Source: Trichothermofontia sichuanensis B231
Lineage (GTDB): Bacteria > Cyanobacteriota > Cyanobacteriia > B231
DNA length: 64,000 nucleotides
Direction: 5' to 3'
Assembly: GCF_026240635.1 (NCBI RefSeq)
Contig: NZ_CP110848.1
Coordinates: forward strand, 3,925,741 to 3,989,740
Shown: positions 1-7,748 of the stretch, piece after piece
Layout: every line of letters begins with the position of its first letter
How positions within the stretch are numbered: the stretch's first letter is position 1
Position numbers and translations under genes: made by a program
The notes under the pieces: model-generated
The model's database searches: none
What the model was told of the DNA's origin: nothing
What the model saw: the letters and a program-made list of their open reading frames with translations, nothing else

Positions 1-638
1 TTGACGGTAAGCCCACAGCGCCAGCGGGGGATCGTGTGGCCATACTGCAAACTGATCGGCACCACATGAATACCCGCGGCTGCTCCCGCTTCTCGTTGGA
101 GGGCTGCGGCTTGCAGGGCCAGACGCGCTAACCCTGGTTTGAGCGGGTGCACTTGGCCATCCCGGAAAATCCCCCCTTCCGGGAAGATCACCAGCATGTC
201 CTGTTGTTGCAGAATTTCAATTCCATGCCGTAAACTGCTCACCCCTGGATTCCGAGTATTGACGGGGAAACCGCCCGTTTGCCGAATAAACCAGCCCTGT
301 ACCCCTCGCACCTCATCGGCAGTCACCATAAAGCGTAGGTTTCGCCCGGTAGTGGCTCGGCCTACTGCATAGGGCACCACCAATCCGTCCCACCGCGATC
401 GATGGGTTGGGGCTAGAATCACAGGACCATGCAGGGGGATATTTTCAATCCCGATGACCTCAATCTTGCCGAAGTAGGCGGGTAAGACCACATGCCGTCC
501 TAACGCGTAGAGCATGGGGAACAACCAGGGCGAAACGTGGGCTGACTGCCCGCCGTCCTTGGCGTATCGATGGGTGGGTGCATGCGGGGCAAAGGGCAGC
601 ACCCGGTTGGACTCAGGAGTATGCAGTTGCGTCGTCAT
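1..638 (-). CDS. PlsC-like 1-acyl-glycerol-3-phosphate acyltransferase family protein (3' end outside window)
   Basis: The frame reads leftwards from an ATG at 638 and runs off the window, giving about 212 residues. It carries the two hallmark acyltransferase blocks: THRSRWD near residue 79 (the catalytic HX4D motif) and FPEGG near residue 151 (acceptor-phosphate binding). Enzymes of this family move an acyl chain onto a glycerophosphate-type acceptor at the inner face of the membrane, mostly in phospholipid synthesis. The N-terminus of about 40 residues has no obvious signal peptide. Cyanobacteria carry several paralogues, so the exact substrate cannot be assigned. No same-strand partner is visible upstream. 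Confidence 0.85.
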   Translation of the reverse strand, partial: MTTQLHTPESNRVLPFAPHAPTHRYAKDGGQSAHVSPWLFPMLYALGRHVVLPAYFGKIEVIGIENIPLHGPVILAPTHRSRWDGLVVPYAVGRATTGRNLRFMVTADEVRGVQGWFIRQTGGFPVNTRNPGVSSLRHGIEILQQQDMLVIFPEGGIFRDGQVHPLKPGLARLALQAAALQREAGAAAGIHVVPISLQYGHTIPRWRCGLTV

Positions 639-1045
639 GGGGATCGCTATTGGTCTCACACATTCAGCCATTCCCCGGCCACCTCCCCCCGTTTCAGGCA
701 TAGGGCTTCAGGCAGGGCCGGATAGAATGGGTTAACAACTCTCAGCCTAAAGCGCTCCCCAGCGATCGGACCTACCCCCTGGACACTTTTCGGACTGGCT
801 CAATCCAACTCCCCCGGAGAGGTTGACTGCCCTGAGTTCACGTCGAGTGGGGTCGATGCAGCCTGGCTTGACTGCGCAAACCACTCCTGTCTCTTTGCCT
901 GAGAAACCGGCATAAGAGCGAATTTGTAAAGTAAACCTTAAGGGGCAACTGTGGCTACTGCATCCGCTTTTATAGTACTGATGATCTGAGTTCAAGCCGC
1001 ATCACCATGAGCTGCCTGCCATAAGTTGCCCAAGCCCAGCGTTAA
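639..1045. other. Spacer without a recognisable gene
   Basis: About 400 bases between the acyltransferase start and the transposase scrap. Short open frames exist on both strands, but their translations have biased, non-protein-like composition and match nothing I know. No tRNA, strong hairpin or repeat of the families found elsewhere in the window is visible. Confidence 0.5.
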
Positions 1046-1249
1046 CCCTATCCCAGTGACTTGAGTGATGCCGAGTGGGCGGTACTGGTCCCGCTCTTAT
1101 CGGTACCGAAAGGTTTTGGTCATCCCCGGACGGTCGATCGTGATGCGTTGATTCAGTTTATTTTTCTTGCTAATGCTCGTAATGATTTTTCAGTCGTAAT
1201 CTCAGTATTGATTGGGGAAGCGGTTGCGATCATTGGGGAAGATTTTTAG
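1046..1249 (+). pseudogene. IS5-type transposase N-terminal remnant
   Basis: The frame reads PYPSDLSDAEWAVLVPLL and then KGFGHPRTVDRDAL. This is the start of the DUF4096 head found in IS5/IS1182-like transposases, which typically begin with YPSDLTDAEW and GRPR. An in-frame stop sits just before the first proline where the start codon should be, and similarity fades after about residue 40. The frame ends at a TAG at 1249 with no DDE catalytic region. It is a dead fragment of an old insertion. I see no terminal repeats around it. Confidence 0.6.
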
Positions 1250-1371
1250 GGAAGGATAGCTGTTTTTCTGTCTGCCATTCTAACGGATCGGTTGTTTGAC
1301 CGTTAGCGATCGCAATGGCTACAGGACAGTTTTACGATCGCGTGTTATCGTAGCGCACGTGTGAGAGGAAA

Positions 1372-1728
1372 TCAAGTCAGCTTTGCCGCCTCAGTCTTAT
1401 GCTTTTTGTGGAGTTCCCGCTTCAGTGCCAAAAACAGATCATAAAGTATCCAAGGATCTCGGTTCTTAATCTCAAACTCTGGCCATGAGAGGTTAGTGAT
1501 GACATCGGGATCGACTTCCAAGACGCGTGCACTTAAGGACTGACAGAAACCGTCATAGTACTTTTGCCAGTGGCGACACAGGGCCAAGAGATCCTCGGCA
1601 GCGGGTAAACTGCCTGTTCCCAGCCACAGGAGAGAGCGATCACATCCCCACAGTTGAGCATCAATATGAGCCAGACCCGTTGCCAGGGTTCCCTTACCTA
1701 ATTTAAGTGATACCCGTTGATAGGCCAC
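1372..1728 (-). CDS. Orphan N-terminal module resembling cyanobacterial CHAT-domain proteins
   Basis: A 118-residue protein. Its first two-thirds (LKLGKG..., AQLWG..., LGTGSLPAAEDLLAL, HWQKYYDGFCQSL, VITNLSWPEFE) resembles the opening segment that precedes the caspase-like CHAT peptidase in many cyanobacterial proteins, where TGSLPAAPEL-type and NVSYAEF-type motifs occur. No His-Cys peptidase domain follows. After about residue 90 the sequence changes character and stops at a Lys-rich tail. It is either a small stand-alone protein or the 5' remnant of a larger CHAT gene. The family resemblance is from memory and not certain, and no function can be assigned. Confidence 0.5.
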   Translation of the reverse strand: MAYQRVSLKLGKGTLATGLAHIDAQLWGCDRSLLWLGTGSLPAAEDLLALCRHWQKYYDGFCQSLSARVLEVDPDVITNLSWPEFEIKNRDPWILYDLFLALKRELHKKHKTEAAKLT

Positions 1729-1939
1729 GGCGATCGTCCTGAGTCGCTCTCTCCAGATCTTACTTCACCGATCCAGTAAACCGAAACAGTGAAACTGAAA
1801 CAATTATTGGCAACAGCCCCTCCTAGTTCTGGCGGCGGCGAGATGGAGTCTCCCGATCGGGCGGTCTGAATCCCAGTACCCGCTCGTCGTCTCCGGGCAA
1901 AGCCATCTTTACCCTCCCATGCTCCTCGATCGCAAAAAC

Positions 1940-2049
1940 GGCTCTCCAGAGTTTATGGTGGGGGTGCGTAGCGCCCCACCATAAACTCAGCGTCTCCGAC
2001 GTTTATTTGTAGTTGCTGATACTGTTTACCCCAGAATCCCAGAACAGCC
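1940..2049 (+). repeat. MITE-like element family A, copy A1, with 8-bp flanking duplication
   Basis: A 110-bp unit beginning GGCTCTCCAGAG and ending CCAGAACAGCC. It has the internal hairpin built on GAGTTTATGGTGGGG and its complement. It is flanked by the identical octamer GCAAAAAC at 1932-1939 and 2050-2057, the expected footprint of target-site duplication. It lies just upstream of the rpsD promoter region and contains no coding potential. Confidence 0.8.
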
Positions 2050-2070
2050 GCAAAAACAAAACCGAATTAA

Positions 2071-2102
2071 TTGCCAAGGCGGGGGAATTCGTGGTGTATA
2101 CT
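2071..2102 (+). promoter_or_regulatory. Candidate rpsD promoter
   Basis: A good -10 hexamer TATACT lies at 2097-2102, about 50 nt before the rpsD start. TTGCCA at 2071-2076 resembles a -35 box, but the spacing (20 nt) is longer than optimal. The MITE copy A1 ends only 22 nt upstream of that box, so the insertion may have replaced upstream sequence. Confidence 0.35.
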
Positions 2103-2151
2103 AGAACGTCTGTGTAGATATTGCAGTCGGTATATTTAAAGAGGAATCCGC

Positions 2152-2760
2152 ATGTCACGCTACCGAGGTCCCCGCCTCCGCATCGTGCGCCGTCTCGGAG
2201 AACTACCTGGTCTCACCCGTAAGTCCCCGCGGCGTGCCTATCCCCCCGGTCAACACGGCCAAACGCGCAAGAAAAAGTCTGAATATGCCATCCGGCTGGA
2301 AGAAAAGCAGAAGCTGCGCTACAACTACGGCTTATCGGAGCGGCAACTGTTGCGCTATGTACGCAAGGCCCGACGAGCAACGGGGTCTACGGGGTTAGTG
2401 TTGCTGCAACTGCTGGAAATGCGGCTGGACAACACAGTATTCCGTTTGGGTATGGCTCCAACGATTCCTTCAGCGCGCCAACTGGTCAACCACGGCCATG
2501 TCTGTGTCAATGGACACGTGGTGGATATTCCCAGCTATAACTGCAAACCAGGGGATGTGATTACGGTGCGCGATCGCGACGCTTCCCGCAAGTTAGTCCA
2601 ACAAAATTTGGAATATCCCGGTTTGTCCAATCTTCCCAGTCACCTGGAATTTGACAAGAACACGATGGTAGGGAAGGTCAACAGCGTGATTGAGCGGGAA
2701 TGGGTGGCCTTAACGATTAATGAACTGCTGGTGGTTGAGTACTACTCACGCAAGGGCTAA
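2152..2760 (+). CDS. rpsD: 30S ribosomal protein S4
   Basis: Full-length, 202 residues, the normal size for bacterial and plastid-type S4. The N-terminus [20 protein letters not shown] is the cyanobacterial/plastid form, followed by the basic segment rich in [18 protein letters not shown]. The S4 RNA-binding fold is visible around residues 90-150 ([30 protein letters not shown]). S4 nucleates assembly of the 30S body by binding the 5' domain of 16S rRNA. A GAGGA Shine-Dalgarno sequence precedes the ATG. The gene stands alone and converges on ftsW. Confidence 0.97.
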   Translation: MSRYRGPRLRIVRRLGELPGLTRKSPRRAYPPGQHGQTRKKKSEYAIRLEEKQKLRYNYGLSERQLLRYVRKARRATGSTGLVLLQLLEMRLDNTVFRLGMAPTIPSARQLVNHGHVCVNGHVVDIPSYNCKPGDVITVRDRDASRKLVQQNLEYPGLSNLPSHLEFDKNTMVGKVNSVIEREWVALTINELLVVEYYSRKG

Positions 2761-2951
2761 GCCGTTGCTCCATCCTTAAATACATTGGGACATTCAGTCA
2801 TGGGTATCCGTGGGGGATCGGGTTCAATAGAACTTTCTCCCCCTGGGTGCTAGGTTTCCTCCGGGCGTGTTCAACGACAGGTAGCGCACAGCCCCAGAGG
2901 CTGGGACCAGTCAACCGTGTCGCAGCAGGGGAAGCGGCTCACCGCCGCAAT

Positions 2952-4265
2952 TTAGGTCAGCGATCGCGCCCGACGGCGGCGGCGCGCTGTGCCCCGTTCA
3001 CGCGGGGGGGATGGAGAAAATGCAGACTCAGGTGTCCAGCGATCGCGGCGGTTGCTCCCTGTTAGGTTCCGACTGTCTGAGGCTGCTAGTAAGCGTTCAG
3101 CCACCTTCCGGCGATGTTCTCCCAGAGAGACCACCTCGGCCTCACTCCCCTCACGGGCCACCCGAATCAAGAGACCCGCCAGTAACAAGCTGGCAATCAT
3201 GGAGTTGCCCCCATAGCTGAACATGGGGAAAGGCAGCCCCGTTGTCGGCAAAGCTCCTGTAGCCACCCCAATATTCAGCAGCGACTGTCCAATTAAAAAG
3301 ATCATGGCTCCCATCGCCACTAACTGATGCACAGGCCGCTGGGCCTTCATGGCAATCCGCAACGCCAGTGTTGCATAGGCGGCCAGAAACAGGATCAACA
3401 AGATCCCGCCGATTAGACCAAACTCTTCAGCAAAAACGGCAAAAATGAAGTCCGTATACTGGATAGGCAAATAAAATAATTTTTGCTGCGAGAGACCAAA
3501 CCCTGACCCCCACGGTCCCCCAGAACCGATCGCCAGTAGACTTTGGACCAACTGATAGCTATCCCCACGAGGATCTGCCCACGGATCCAGAAACGACAAC
3601 ACCCGCCGCCGCTGATACTCGCGCGTGGCAATACTGAGCACCCCCAAACAGCCCCCCGCCAGTGCCGCCATTCCCAGTTGCAGATAAGGTAAGCCCGCAG
3701 CCAGCGCCAATAACCACAGGGTAATCCCACACAGAGCCGTTGTACTCAGGTTCGGTTGCAGGAGAATGCCCATCAAGACCAGGGCAAATACCCCTAACCA
3801 GAGCAGGCGCGTCTGCCAACTTAATCGTCCCCATTGGCTGAAAATGCGTGCCCCTTGCAACACCAAAAATGGTTTCAATAATTCTGACGGCTGAATCGGC
3901 ACCCCCCCAATCACCAGCCAGCGGGTAGCCCCATTGATCGTAGTGCCCAACCCCGGTAGCAGGGTGAGAAAGAGCAAGCCCATCAAGCTAAATAAGCACC
4001 AATGGGCAATGCCTTGGACGTAGCGCAGCGGTGAATGCACAATCAGGCTAAACCCCACGAGGCCAATCACGACCCAAATCAGTTGCCGCTTGACGTAGTA
4101 CAGGCCATCGCCAAAATCGGCATCGGCGATCGGATAGGAAGCCGAATAAAGCACGATCAGCCCTAACCCCAGCCACATAAAGGTTAGCCAGCGCAGGATA
4201 CGGGCTTCGAGTGCCCATTCCTTAACGGAAGGGTCGAAGAAGGGGATAAAACGGTGTAGATCCAC
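2952..4265 (-). CDS. ftsW: Cell-division peptidoglycan polymerase FtsW (SEDS family)
   Basis: A 437-residue polytopic membrane protein with about ten hydrophobic spans. SEDS signatures are present: QPSELLKPF near residue 125, YQLVQSLLAIGSGG near 240 and the C-terminal LPTTGLPFPMFSYGG near 340. SEDS proteins polymerise lipid II into glycan strands together with a class b PBP; in the divisome this is FtsW with FtsI. The last 65 residues form a hydrophilic, Arg-rich tail ending in RRRRRARS, probably cytoplasmic and longer than in E. coli. RodA is the alternative assignment. The VVSLGEHRRK region after the last span resembles cyanobacterial FtsW. No wall-gene partner is adjacent; mraY lies 2.4 kb away on the other strand. 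Confidence 0.88.
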   Translation of the reverse strand: MDLHRFIPFFDPSVKEWALEARILRWLTFMWLGLGLIVLYSASYPIADADFGDGLYYVKRQLIWVVIGLVGFSLIVHSPLRYVQGIAHWCLFSLMGLLFLTLLPGLGTTINGATRWLVIGGVPIQPSELLKPFLVLQGARIFSQWGRLSWQTRLLWLGVFALVLMGILLQPNLSTTALCGITLWLLALAAGLPYLQLGMAALAGGCLGVLSIATREYQRRRVLSFLDPWADPRGDSYQLVQSLLAIGSGGPWGSGFGLSQQKLFYLPIQYTDFIFAVFAEEFGLIGGILLILFLAAYATLALRIAMKAQRPVHQLVAMGAMIFLIGQSLLNIGVATGALPTTGLPFPMFSYGGNSMIASLLLAGLLIRVAREGSEAEVVSLGEHRRKVAERLLAASDSRNLTGSNRRDRWTPESAFSPSPPRERGTARRRRRARSLT

Positions 4266-4382
4266 GATCGGGTTGGGATGAGAATAGGGAACGATCGTCG
4301 GTCTGGGCAGCGAGACGATCGCGACAAGTATACCGATCTCGTTGGCACTCGTCAGCTTTCGACCAGATTTATTCTAACATTT

Positions 4383-4494
4383 GGCTCTTCTGAGTTTATG
4401 GTGGGGGCGCGTAGCGCCCCCACCATAAACTCAGCATTTGCGATCGTTTATTTGTAGCTGCTGATACTGCTTACCCCAAAATCCCAGAAGAACC
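4383..4494 (+). repeat. MITE-like element family A, copy A2
   Basis: A canonical 112-bp copy beginning GGCTCTTCTGAG and ending CCCAGAAGAACC. It has a perfect 20-bp-arm hairpin formed by TGAGTTTATGGTGGGGGCGC, a GTA loop and the complement. It is almost identical to copies A5 and A7. It lies in the upstream spacer of ftsW. Confidence 0.8.
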
Positions 4495-4531
4495 CTAAAT
4501 TTCAACTTCTGCTTCAACTTCTGCTCGCTGA

Positions 4532-4677
4532 TTGGCTGACAAAACTCAATTGCTCTGACCCCAACCCCTGTCCCAGGGCAGACGAGGTGCTCATCGAGTC
4601 AGGATTTGGGGTTAAAGCCCCTTCGCCCCCCGTGGGAGAAGGGATTGAGGGATGAGGGGCAAAGATTGGTCAGTCAA
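4532..4677 (+). repeat. MITE-like repeat family F, copy F1
   Basis: A 146-bp stretch bounded by TTGGCTGACAAAA on the left and TTGGTCAGTCAA on the right, which are imperfect inverted complements. The interior holds CCCCAACCCCTGTCCCAG and GGGAGAAGGGATTGAGGG. A half-copy is at about 9178-9252 and a shorter two-ended copy at 33096-33173. There is no coding potential. A 12-bp direct repeat TTCAACTTCTGC (twice) abuts it on the left. Confidence 0.6.
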
Positions 4678-4778
4678 CCCAGTTCTGTCCGTATCGCCGA
4701 CCGCGATCGAGAGCATTGAGAGTTGGGAGGCATCCAAATTTGCCATCTGCGCTAGGGGCTGCAACAGCACTGGTCCAA

Positions 4779-4865
4779 CGGAGAGGGGGGGATTCGAACC
4801 CCCGTTAGGTGTGACCCTAAAACAGATTTCGAGTCTGCCGCATTCAACCGCTCTGCCACCTCTCC
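4779..4865 (-). tRNA. tRNA-Ser (anticodon CGA)
   Basis: The reverse complement gives the acceptor strand GGAGAGG, a D-arm (GCAGAGCGGTTGAATGCGGC), anticodon stem CAGACT and loop with CGA, then the long class II variable arm of serine tRNAs (TTTTAGGGTCACACCTAA region). The T-arm GGGGGTTCGAATCCCCC, the closing CCTCTCC and a G discriminator at 4779 complete it. It decodes UCG. The 3' CCA is not encoded. Confidence 0.95.
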
Positions 4866-4979
4866 AGTCTTGATTATGGCACGACCCTGTACCGGATCTG
4901 CAATGGCATCCAGTTTAGTTCCAACTAGCGAAGCTATCCCGGCTGTTTTCTGCCATAATCTCTCGATATTGTTGATATT

Positions 4980-5399
4980 TTGTCTGCTTTTTGCGGTGTT
5001 TTGGAGAACCCAGCCTTGCTAGAGTACTTGACCCTGCCCGATCTACCCCCGGTTGCACCCTATTCCCATGCAGTGCGGGCTGGGGACTTCCTGTTTGTCA
5101 CCGGTCAACTGGCGGAAGATCCGGCTACTGGGGAGATTGTGCGAGGGCCAATCGCGGCCCAGACCCGGCAGGTGATGGACAACCTGAAGCGGGTTTTGGC
5201 GTACGCAGGGACGGGATTCGATCGTGTGGTCATGGCCCGGATTTTCATTACCGATCTGCGGGACTATGAGACCGTCAACCAGATCTATGCATCCTATTTT
5301 GAGCCTCGCCGCTTGCCCTGTCGCACAACCGTGGGGGTACTGGGGCTAGCGGGTGTAGGTGATGTGGAAATTGATTTGATTGTTTACTGTGGCGAGTGA
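4980..5399 (+). CDS. RidA/YjgF/UK114 family enamine/imine deaminase
   Basis: 139 residues including a short N-terminal extension; the family core starts near LTLPDLPPVAPYSHAV. Diagnostic segments are FLFVTGQLAEDPATGEI, the conserved arginine in PCRTTVGV that binds carboxylate substrates, and the C-terminal VEIDLIVY. RidA proteins hydrolyse reactive 2-aminoacrylate-type intermediates released by PLP enzymes and so protect them. A start downstream of the assigned one is possible because the first 20 residues are not conserved. cutA begins only 11 nt after the stop, so the two probably form one transcript. Confidence 0.85.
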   Translation: MSAFCGVLENPALLEYLTLPDLPPVAPYSHAVRAGDFLFVTGQLAEDPATGEIVRGPIAAQTRQVMDNLKRVLAYAGTGFDRVVMARIFITDLRDYETVNQIYASYFEPRRLPCRTTVGVLGLAGVGDVEIDLIVYCGE

Positions 5400-5410
5400 G
5401 GTGAGGCAAG

Positions 5411-5761
5411 ATGACAACTGCCCCGGCCCCCCCATTTGGACTTGTGTTCGTGACTGCACCCACCCAGGAACAGGCCCAGGCGATCGCCCAGGCATTGGTG
5501 AACGCTCAACTGGCAGCCTGTGTGAGCCTCATGCCCATTGCGTCTATTTACACCTGGCAAGGGAAGGTACAGCAGGAAACCGAATGGCAACTAGTCATTA
5601 AAACCGATCTGCGCTTATTTGATCGCCTTGCTGCCGAAGTTCAGGCAATGCATTCCTATGAAGTACCGGAAATTATTGCGGTCCCGATCGTTGCCGGGGC
5701 AGCCCCCTATCTCCAGTGGTTAGCCGCCAATACCCAGGAAGCCCTTGCCTCACCAGGTTGA
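5411..5761 (+). CDS. cutA: Divalent-cation tolerance protein CutA
   Basis: 116 residues, the typical CutA1 length. Family motifs include VFVTAPTQEQAQAIAQALV, LAACVSLMPIASIYTWQGKV, EWQLVIKTDL and the very conserved HSYEVPEIIAVPI. CutA forms a trimeric ferredoxin-like fold related to P-II. It was linked to copper tolerance in E. coli, but its biochemical role remains unsettled. It follows the RidA gene on the same strand with an 11-nt gap. Confidence 0.93.
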   Translation: MTTAPAPPFGLVFVTAPTQEQAQAIAQALVNAQLAACVSLMPIASIYTWQGKVQQETEWQLVIKTDLRLFDRLAAEVQAMHSYEVPEIIAVPIVAGAAPYLQWLAANTQEALASPG

Positions 5762-5900
5762 GACCGTTGGCTGGTAACATCTCGCGGTACTGTCTGGGGA
5801 CCAAGCGTGGTCCATTTCATACGGATATCGTTCGGCGATCGACGTAAAGTTTCCCATCGCAGTCTTGACATTTGACCAGTCACCCAATTAGCGATCGCAC

Positions 5901-6114
5901 GGCTCTCCTGAGTTTATGGTGAGGGTGCTATGCGCCCTCACCATAAACTCGGCATTTGAGATCGTTTATTCGTATAGTCATTACAATTTAGGCTGAAACA
6001 ACACTCTCACCCCCCTCCCCTTGGGAGAGGGGAGGGGGAGTGAAAAACTGTATCGTTGTTACTTGGATTGACCATAGTTGCTTATACTATTTACCCCAAA
6101 GTTTCTGAAGAGCC
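5901..6114 (+). repeat. MITE-like element family A, copy A3, split by a family B element
   Basis: Starts GGCTCTCCTGAG and ends CTGAAGAGCC. The left 73 bp (hairpin plus ATCGTTTATTCG) and the right 38 bp (GTTGCTTATACTATTTACCCC onward) together reconstitute a normal A unit. They are separated by copy B1, bordered by TA on both sides. GATCGCAC before and GATCGCCG after share 6 of 8 bases, a possible eroded target duplication. Confidence 0.8.
5975..6074 (+). repeat. MITE-like element family B, copy B1, nested inside A3
   Basis: A 100-bp unit from TAGTCATTACAATTTAGG to TTGGATTGACCA, with flanking TA at 5973-5974 and 6075-6076. The ends are imperfect inverted repeats. The centre has CTCCCCTTGGGAGAGGGGAG, a hairpin core. 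Removing it with one TA restores the family A sequence across the junction. Confidence 0.8.
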
Positions 6115-6221
6115 GATCGCCGTATGCGATTCGGCGGGGGTACCCGCTGGGGGGTTAAACTGGAACTGGGCGGGTCTGTGGGGGAAAATTTACCCCCAGT
6201 CGCCCAACATAGCTGCAACTT

Positions 6222-6263
6222 CATCAGCAATTTCTCATCAGCAATTTCTCATCAGCAATTTCT
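6222..6263 (+). repeat. Three 14-bp tandem repeats just upstream of the DUF3134 gene
   Basis: CATCAGCAATTTCT is repeated three times without a gap, ending 4-19 nt before the candidate start codons at 6268 and 6283. It lies in the leader of the next gene. Confidence 0.85.
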
Positions 6264-6282
6264 ATTGATGACTCCTACTCCT

Positions 6283-6519
6283 ATGCACAATCCTTCATTG
6301 CGTCAAGAAGCCCGTAACCAGCCAGCTCCAGTCATTCCGATGCTCCACGATGCCTCAATTCTGAACTGGCTAGAAGAGACCGGACGGCTATTAGCCCGTG
6401 ATCCTAAGGACGATCGCAACTATTTGGAAGAAGAAGAGGAAATCTCCGAACTGATGGGAGGCGATGATTCTGGCTACGATGACGAGGATGATCTAGACGA
6501 TATGGACTTAGATGAGTAG
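6283..6519 (+). CDS. DUF3134 family protein (small acidic cyanobacterial protein)
   Basis: The product is MHNPSLRQEARNQPAPVIPM, then ILNWLEETGRLLARD, and an intensely acidic tail (EEEEEISELMGGDD to the end). This matches the cyanobacteria-specific DUF3134 layout of about 75-80 residues. The start at 6283 is preferred because family members begin MHNPSLR; an ATG at 6268 would add five residues. The same frame is open upstream through the tandem repeats, but that part is not protein-like. The function is unknown. Confidence 0.8.
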   Translation: MHNPSLRQEARNQPAPVIPMLHDASILNWLEETGRLLARDPKDDRNYLEEEEEISELMGGDDSGYDDEDDLDDMDLDE

Positions 6520-6637
6520 ACTCTAGGCACCTGGAGGCAGTGTCCGGGGTAAGGGTTGCCTTTAATGGCTTCCTGGTGAACAATTGTTACGAACTATCCA
6601 GTTCATGGTTGTGGTGAGTGAGTGAGTCGAGGTTTTT

Positions 6638-7747
6638 GTGGACGCTAAGTTATTTCCATCGAGAGCGTTAGTCTCCTCTGGCCTGGGTCTATCGTGCCTG
6701 CTGGCGGTGGTGCTAGGGCTAGCGGCGCTAGTCCTTGATACGCTGGCAGGACGAAGCATCTGCCAACTGGGTTCCTTAACGATTCCGCTGCTACTGAGTG
6801 CGGGATTGACGATTGTGGCGGGGGCGTGGGTTGTGCCCTTACTTCAAGCACTTAAAACCGGCCAGATTATCCGGGAAGAGGGTCCCAAAGCCCATTTTAA
6901 GAAAGCTGGTACCCCGACAATGGGGGGAATTTTTATCTTACCTGTGGGGTTGGGTGTGGCCTTACTGGCAACGGGCTTTGCCCCCCAGGTCTGGGTCCTT
7001 TGCCTATTGACCCTTGCCTTTGGCATGATCGGCTGGATTGATGACTGGCAGGTGCTCCAGCGCCGATCAAACCGAGGCATTTCCCCGCGAACCAAGCTTT
7101 TGCTACAGATTGCGATCGCAAGTCTCTTTTGCCTCTGGTTATTGGCCACGCAACCAGCGACTGTGACCACGATCGCCCTCCCTCTGGGCCTCACTCTCCC
7201 CTTGGGCAGCCTGTTTTGGATCGTTGCCGGTTTTGTGCTAGTAGCAGAGAGCAACGCGACTAACCTGACAGATGGCCTGGATGGATTAGCGGCTGGAACA
7301 GGGGCGATCGCGCTACTGGGCATGGGTGCCCTGATCGGGCCAACGACCCCGGATCTGATGGTCTTTTGTGCGGCCTTGAGTGGGGCGTATCTGGGCTTTT
7401 TGGCCCATAACCGTAATCCCGCCAGTGTGTTTATGGGGGATACCGGTTCCCTGGCTTTGGGGGGCGCATTGGCCGGTGTGGCCCTACTGAGCCAGAATCT
7501 GTGGGGACTGCTCATTATTGGCGGTCTATTCGTGGCTGAAGCGCTCTCCGTCGTGCTTCAGGTGAGTTACTACAAGGCAACCAAGGGACCCAATGGCATT
7601 GGCAAGCGGTTGTTTAAGATGGCTCCCCTGCATCACCATCTCGAGTTAACCGGCTGGTCTGAACTGCAAGTGGTGCTGTTATGTTATGTCGCCAGTGGTC
7701 TGCTGGCTCTCCTGGGGTTGTGTGTACGCGCAAGCGCGATCGTCTAG
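6638..7747 (+). CDS. mraY: Phospho-N-acetylmuramoyl-pentapeptide transferase MraY
   Basis: 369 residues with a GTG start and about ten transmembrane spans. It forms lipid I by moving phospho-MurNAc-pentapeptide from UDP to undecaprenyl phosphate at the inner membrane. Family motifs seen are GPKAHFKKAGTPTMGG near residue 84, the Asp pair in GWIDDWQ near 130, ATNLTDGLDGLAAG near 208, VFMGDTGSLALGG near 265 and APLHHHLELTGW near 330. No mur genes are adjacent, which is usual in cyanobacteria where the mra cluster is dispersed. It converges on the next gene with a 1-nt gap. Confidence 0.96.
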   Translation: MDAKLFPSRALVSSGLGLSCLLAVVLGLAALVLDTLAGRSICQLGSLTIPLLLSAGLTIVAGAWVVPLLQALKTGQIIREEGPKAHFKKAGTPTMGGIFILPVGLGVALLATGFAPQVWVLCLLTLAFGMIGWIDDWQVLQRRSNRGISPRTKLLLQIAIASLFCLWLLATQPATVTTIALPLGLTLPLGSLFWIVAGFVLVAESNATNLTDGLDGLAAGTGAIALLGMGALIGPTTPDLMVFCAALSGAYLGFLAHNRNPASVFMGDTGSLALGGALAGVALLSQNLWGLLIIGGLFVAEALSVVLQVSYYKATKGPNGIGKRLFKMAPLHHHLELTGWSELQVVLLCYVASGLLALLGLCVRASAIV

Positions 7748-7748
7748 A

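Noticed and set aside
747-995. 82-codon minus-strand frame upstream of the acyltransferase
   Set aside because: Cys/Ser/Gly-rich composition, no ribosome-binding site and no family resemblance.
6844-7515. 223-codon open frame antisense to mraY
   Set aside because: It mirrors the codons of mraY, is rich in Arg/Pro/Ser and matches no family. mraY is certain.
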